A model generated the notes under the pieces. The model saw only the letters and a list, made by a program, of their open reading frames with translations, made no database searches and was not told the DNA's origin. Source: Lachnospiraceae bacterium (GTDB taxonomy: Bacteria > Bacillota > Clostridia > Lachnospirales > Lachnospiraceae). Taken from it: a DNA stretch of 44,897 nt. Positions 42,501 to 44,897 of this stretch are shown in pieces. Positions within the stretch are counted from its first letter, which is position 1. Every line of letters begins with the position of its first letter. The translations under genes and the position numbers were made by a program. The stretch spans positions 1 to 44,897 of the forward strand of contig SVFQ01000019.1 of the NCBI GenBank assembly GCA_015056765.1, read 5' to 3'.

Positions 42501-43811
42501 TTATGCGTTTACTGCCTGGAAGGCTTGCTCCAAATCCTCGATGATATCATCGATATGCTCGGTACCGATGGATAATCTGATGGTATTTGGATAAATGGAA
42601 GCACCCTTTAATTCTTCCTCACTCATCTGGGAGTGGGTGGTGCTTGCCGGATGGATGACTAAGCTCTTTACGTCTGCCACATTGGCAAGTAAGGAGAAGA
42701 GCTCCAATTCATCAATAAATGCTTTTGCCTTTTCTTCGTCTCCTTTGATTTCAAAGGTAAAGATAGAGCCGCCGCCATTTGGGAAGTACTTTTTGTACAG
42801 TTCCTGCTGTCTTGGGTCTGTAGAGATAGCCGGATGATGTACTGCTTCCACCTGCGGATGATTCTTTAAATATTCTACGACTTTCAGCGCATTCTGTACA
42901 TGACGTTCTACACGAAGGGACAGTGTCTCAAGTCCCTGCAGGAAAATAAAAGCTGAAATCGGGGATAATGTAGCACCGGTATCACGCAAAAGAACCGCTC
43001 TGATTCTGGTGACATAAGCTGCAGGTCCAACTGCATCCGTAAAGCTTACCCCGTGGTAGCTTGGATCTCCGTCTGTCAGCAGCGGGAACTTGCCGCTGGC
43101 TTTCCAGTCGAATTTACCACTATCAATGATTACACCGCCAATGGTGGTACCGTGACCTCCGATGAACTTAGTAGCGGAATGTACTACGATATCTGCGCCG
43201 TATTCGATAGGGCGAACCAGGTAAGGTGTCGCAAAGGTATTATCTACTACCAGAGGAATCTTATGTTTATGGGCGATTTCCGCAATCTTCTCAATGTCTA
43301 CCACATCAGAATTAGGATTTCCCAAGGTCTCGATATATACGGCTTTGGTGTTTTCCTGAATGGCTGCTTCAATGGCATTTAAATCTTCCGGATTCACAAA
43401 AGTGGTGGTGACGCCGTAGGTAGGCAGGGTATGAAGCAGTAGATTAAAGGTACCGCCGTAGATATTCTCTGCTGCCACAATGTGGTCACCGGCTTTGGTC
43501 AGATTTTCAATAGCGTAGGTGATGGCTGCTGCACCGCTGGCTACCCCAAGCGCTGCCACACCGCCTTCCAAAGCTGCGATACGCTGTTCGAAAATATCCT
43601 GGGTAGGATTGGTAAGTCTGCCGTAGATATTACCTGCGTCCCGAAGGCCAAATCTGTCAGCGGCATGCTGGCTGTTGCGAAAGACATAAGAGGTAGTCTG
43701 ATAAATCGGTACTGCTCTTGCGTCGGTTACCGGATCAGCGCTTTCCTGTCCTACGTGTAACTGTAATGTCTCGAATTTCAAATCTCTGTCTTTGTAAGTT
43801 TTCTTTCCCAT
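42501..43811 (-). CDS. metY: O-acetylhomoserine sulfhydrylase
   Basis: PLP-dependent Cys/Met-metabolism enzyme that joins O-acetylhomoserine with sulfide to give homocysteine. The 436-residue length and the sequence LQLHVGQESADPVTDARAVP, IYQTTSYVF, the PLP lysine in VVHSATKFIGGHGTTIGG and a late SIGTEHIDDIIEDL fit the MetY class rather than shorter MetB/MetC. It is followed by cysK. Upstream is a long structured leader with a short Met/Cys-rich frame and no S-box. GAGGAAAAC precedes ATG 43811. Confidence 0.94.
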   Translation of the reverse strand: MGKKTYKDRDLKFETLQLHVGQESADPVTDARAVPIYQTTSYVFRNSQHAADRFGLRDAGNIYGRLTNPTQDIFEQRIAALEGGVAALGVASGAAAITYAIENLTKAGDHIVAAENIYGGTFNLLLHTLPTYGVTTTFVNPEDLNAIEAAIQENTKAVYIETLGNPNSDVVDIEKIAEIAHKHKIPLVVDNTFATPYLVRPIEYGADIVVHSATKFIGGHGTTIGGVIIDSGKFDWKASGKFPLLTDGDPSYHGVSFTDAVGPAAYVTRIRAVLLRDTGATLSPISAFIFLQGLETLSLRVERHVQNALKVVEYLKNHPQVEAVHHPAISTDPRQQELYKKYFPNGGGSIFTFEIKGDEEKAKAFIDELELFSLLANVADVKSLVIHPASTTHSQMSEEELKGASIYPNTIRLSIGTEHIDDIIEDLEQAFQAVNA

Positions 43812-43861
43812 GTTGTTTTCCTCGCTTTTTCTTTATTTCCTCTTGCTCTACGGGATACCCC

Positions 43862-44060
43862 GCCATTAGATTCGCTCCGCGAAGGGCGGGGCTACATCCT
43901 GCATCGAAGATGCAGGATAATAAAATTGCCCGGAAGCTTTTTGGGCTCCCAGGCATATGGCATACGTAAAATCCTTTTGGATAATTCTCTATCAGCGCGT
44001 TTCCGGACACACGAACGCGCCAGCCATATTCCATGCCTGGGAGTCCTGCATTCGACAACA
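43862..44060 (-). promoter_or_regulatory. Structured leader RNA of metY-cysK
   Basis: On the minus strand, in order: a long stem CTCCCAGGC...ATATGGC (from about 44042) with GCCATAT-GCCTGGGAG (to about 43946), enclosing a GCGCGTT/AACGCGC hairpin; GCCC/GGGC; a perfect 10-bp hairpin ATCCTGCATC/GATGCAGGAT (43896-43918); and a CCCCGCC/GGCGGGG stem (about 43859-43892). None has a good T run. The leader looks like a regulator of the sulfur genes but matches no riboswitch I recognise. Confidence 0.6.
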
Positions 44061-44099
44061 CATCATTTTATGAAATTTGCTCAGTACAAATTCCTGCAT
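43992..44099 (-). CDS. Met/Cys-containing leader peptide
   Basis: A 35-codon frame starts at ATG 44099 after a strong ribosome site (TAGGAGATAGAG) and about 25 bases from the predicted transcription start. It contains KMMCCRM at residues 11-17 and has five Met and three Cys in all, ending CPETR then TGA at 43992. Clustered Met and Cys codons ahead of metY-cysK are what an attenuation peptide sensing Met-tRNA or Cys-tRNA charge would show. Its start and residue 17 both carry the sequence ATGCAGGA, which can pair with the downstream segment TCCTGCAT. Expression is inferred. Confidence 0.65.
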   Translation of the reverse strand: MQEFVLSKFHKMMCCRMQDSQAWNMAGAFVCPETR

Positions 44100-44130
44100 T
44101 TCTCTATCTCCTACTGTTTTCGTTGGAATT

Positions 44131-44159
44131 AGATTATCTCATAATTCCTACCTTGTCAA
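44131..44159 (-). promoter_or_regulatory. Promoter of the metY-cysK leader
   Basis: Minus strand -35 TTGACA (44154-44159), with -10 TAATCT (44131-44136, 17-bp spacer) or GATAAT (44133-44138, 15-bp spacer). The start is near 44124. Confidence 0.75.
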
Positions 44160-44188
44160 TAGGAATATTTAATTTTTCTAAAAAAATT

Positions 44189-44897
44189 TTAGAGGATGGT
44201 TCCTCCGCCTAAAACAACGTCTCCATCATACAGCACAACTGCCTGTCCTTTGGTAATGGCACGCTGTTTCTCATCAAAGACAACTTCAACCTTGTCACCT
44301 TTCACCGTGGCAGTAGCCGGCTGGGCTACATGTTTGTATCTGGCTTTGGCCATGACACGGATAGACTTAGTCGGCTCCGGAATGGAAACCCAGTTAAAGT
44401 CTCCCGCCAGCAAGGTGTCACTAAAGATGGCCTCATGATTGGAAAGTACCACTTCATTGGTCTCCGGGCGGATTTCCTTGACATACAAAGGCTCCTTCGC
44501 AGCAATCCCCAGGCCCTTACGCTGTCCAATGGTGTAGTGGATGATGCCTTTGTGGGTCCCCAGCACATTGCCGTCCACATCCACAAAGTTTCCTTTCGGA
44601 AGCTCATGTCCTACATAGTCCTCAATAAACCGGTCATAGTGACCATCCGGCACGAAGCATATATCCTGGCTGTCATGCTTTCTGGCATTGATAAAGCCAT
44701 TGGCCTCTGCGATTTCTCTCACCTTCGTCTTTGGATAGTCTCCCAAAGGAAAGTCTGTATGGGCAAGCTGCTCCTGGGTGAGGGAATATAGGACATAGCT
44801 TTGGTCTTTGGTATCATCCAAGCCCTTTAAAAGCTCATATCTGCCACTTTCCTCGTTGAATCGAACTCTGGCATAGTGGCCTGTGACAATTTTATCG
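44189..44897 (-). CDS. mnmA: tRNA-specific 2-thiouridylase (partial, 5' end outside window)
   Basis: ATP-dependent enzyme that puts sulfur on U34 of Lys, Glu and Gln tRNAs. Only the C-terminal 235 or so residues are present; the gene enters from the right edge, so the start is not seen. Visible motifs are VTGHYARV, DDTKDQSYVLYSLTQEQL, the catalytic Cys in KHDSQDICFVPDG, and the C-terminal KGIIHYTIGQRKGLGI. The frame continues without a stop to the window edge. The N-terminal ATP-PP motif lies outside. It lies just upstream of metY-cysK in the same direction, with a separate promoter between. Confidence 0.96.
   Translation of the reverse strand, partial: DKIVTGHYARVRFNEESGRYELLKGLDDTKDQSYVLYSLTQEQLAHTDFPLGDYPKTKVREIAEANGFINARKHDSQDICFVPDGHYDRFIEDYVGHELPKGNFVDVDGNVLGTHKGIIHYTIGQRKGLGIAAKEPLYVKEIRPETNEVVLSNHEAIFSDTLLAGDFNWVSIPEPTKSIRVMAKARYKHVAQPATATVKGDKVEVVFDEKQRAITKGQAVVLYDGDVVLGGGTIL

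Noticed and set aside
43735..44061. 108-codon minus-strand frame between mnmA and metY
   Set aside because: It runs through leader hairpins and into metY in another frame and has no ribosome site. The 35-codon frame starting at 44099 has a better start.
43812..44130. SAM (S-box) riboswitch before metY
   Set aside because: The conserved S-box core with its k-turn and GGACTGGCCC-like segment was not found; the hairpins present do not fit that fold.

Overview
The window reads as chromosome of a low-to-moderate GC anaerobic Firmicute of the Clostridia, most likely a butyrate-producing member of the Lachnospiraceae. The grounds are the gene order thl-crt-hbd-bcd-etfB-etfA, the galactofuranose-type ABC importer with a YesM/YesN-like two-component system, the T-box and FMN riboswitches, strong AGGAGG ribosome sites and near-consensus sigma-A promoters. 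Genus and species cannot be fixed from the sequence alone. Most genes lie on the minus strand.

Layout, left to right. (1) 1-690: a strong minus-strand promoter and leader that look like the start of an rRNA operon running off the left edge, preceded by tRNA-Ser(GGA) and tRNA-Ser(UGA), each with its own promoter. (2) 712-6705: a minus-strand operon tsaE-tsaB-rimI-rnz-hypothetical-tsaD-GT2-ispD, giving t6A tRNA modification, tRNA 3' processing, ribosomal protein acetylation and isoprenoid synthesis. (3) 6729-7893: riboflavin transporter gene ribU under an FMN riboswitch. (4) 7956-10724: a voltage-gated-type potassium channel and a large unrecognised membrane-anchored protein. (5) 10767-17057: the butyryl-CoA operon. 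(6) 17079-20228: a chemoreceptor gene and a divergent diguanylate cyclase gene. (7) 20254-21340: a MazEF-type toxin-antitoxin pair, divergent from a HipB-like regulator followed by a 20-codon stub of HipA. (8) 21366-22972: hibernation factor hpf and a nitroreductase. (9) 22951-32970: a galactofuranose-type sugar ABC importer with two binding proteins, plus a histidine kinase, an AraC-type response regulator and a third binding lipoprotein. (10) 32986-33378: a gene-free stretch with a cluster of DnaA boxes and a large imperfect palindrome. (11) 33385-35895: a secreted NlpC/P60 wall hydrolase with a WalR-type site, and a divergent SDR reductase. (12) 35899-40791: T-box-controlled trpDCFBA, without trpE or trpG. 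(13) 40816-44897: a small Thr/Glu-repeat lipoprotein, then cysK and metY behind a structured leader that encodes a 35-residue Met/Cys-containing peptide, then the 3' part of mnmA.

Most genes are conserved metabolic or informational genes. The most novel signals are non-coding or very small: the Met/Cys leader peptide upstream of metY-cysK (43992-44099) with three copies of an octamer that compete for one complementary segment; the DnaA-box cluster at 32986-33154; the WalR-type box just downstream of the nlpC-type promoter; and the truncated HipBA locus. No CRISPR array, prophage or insertion sequence was seen.
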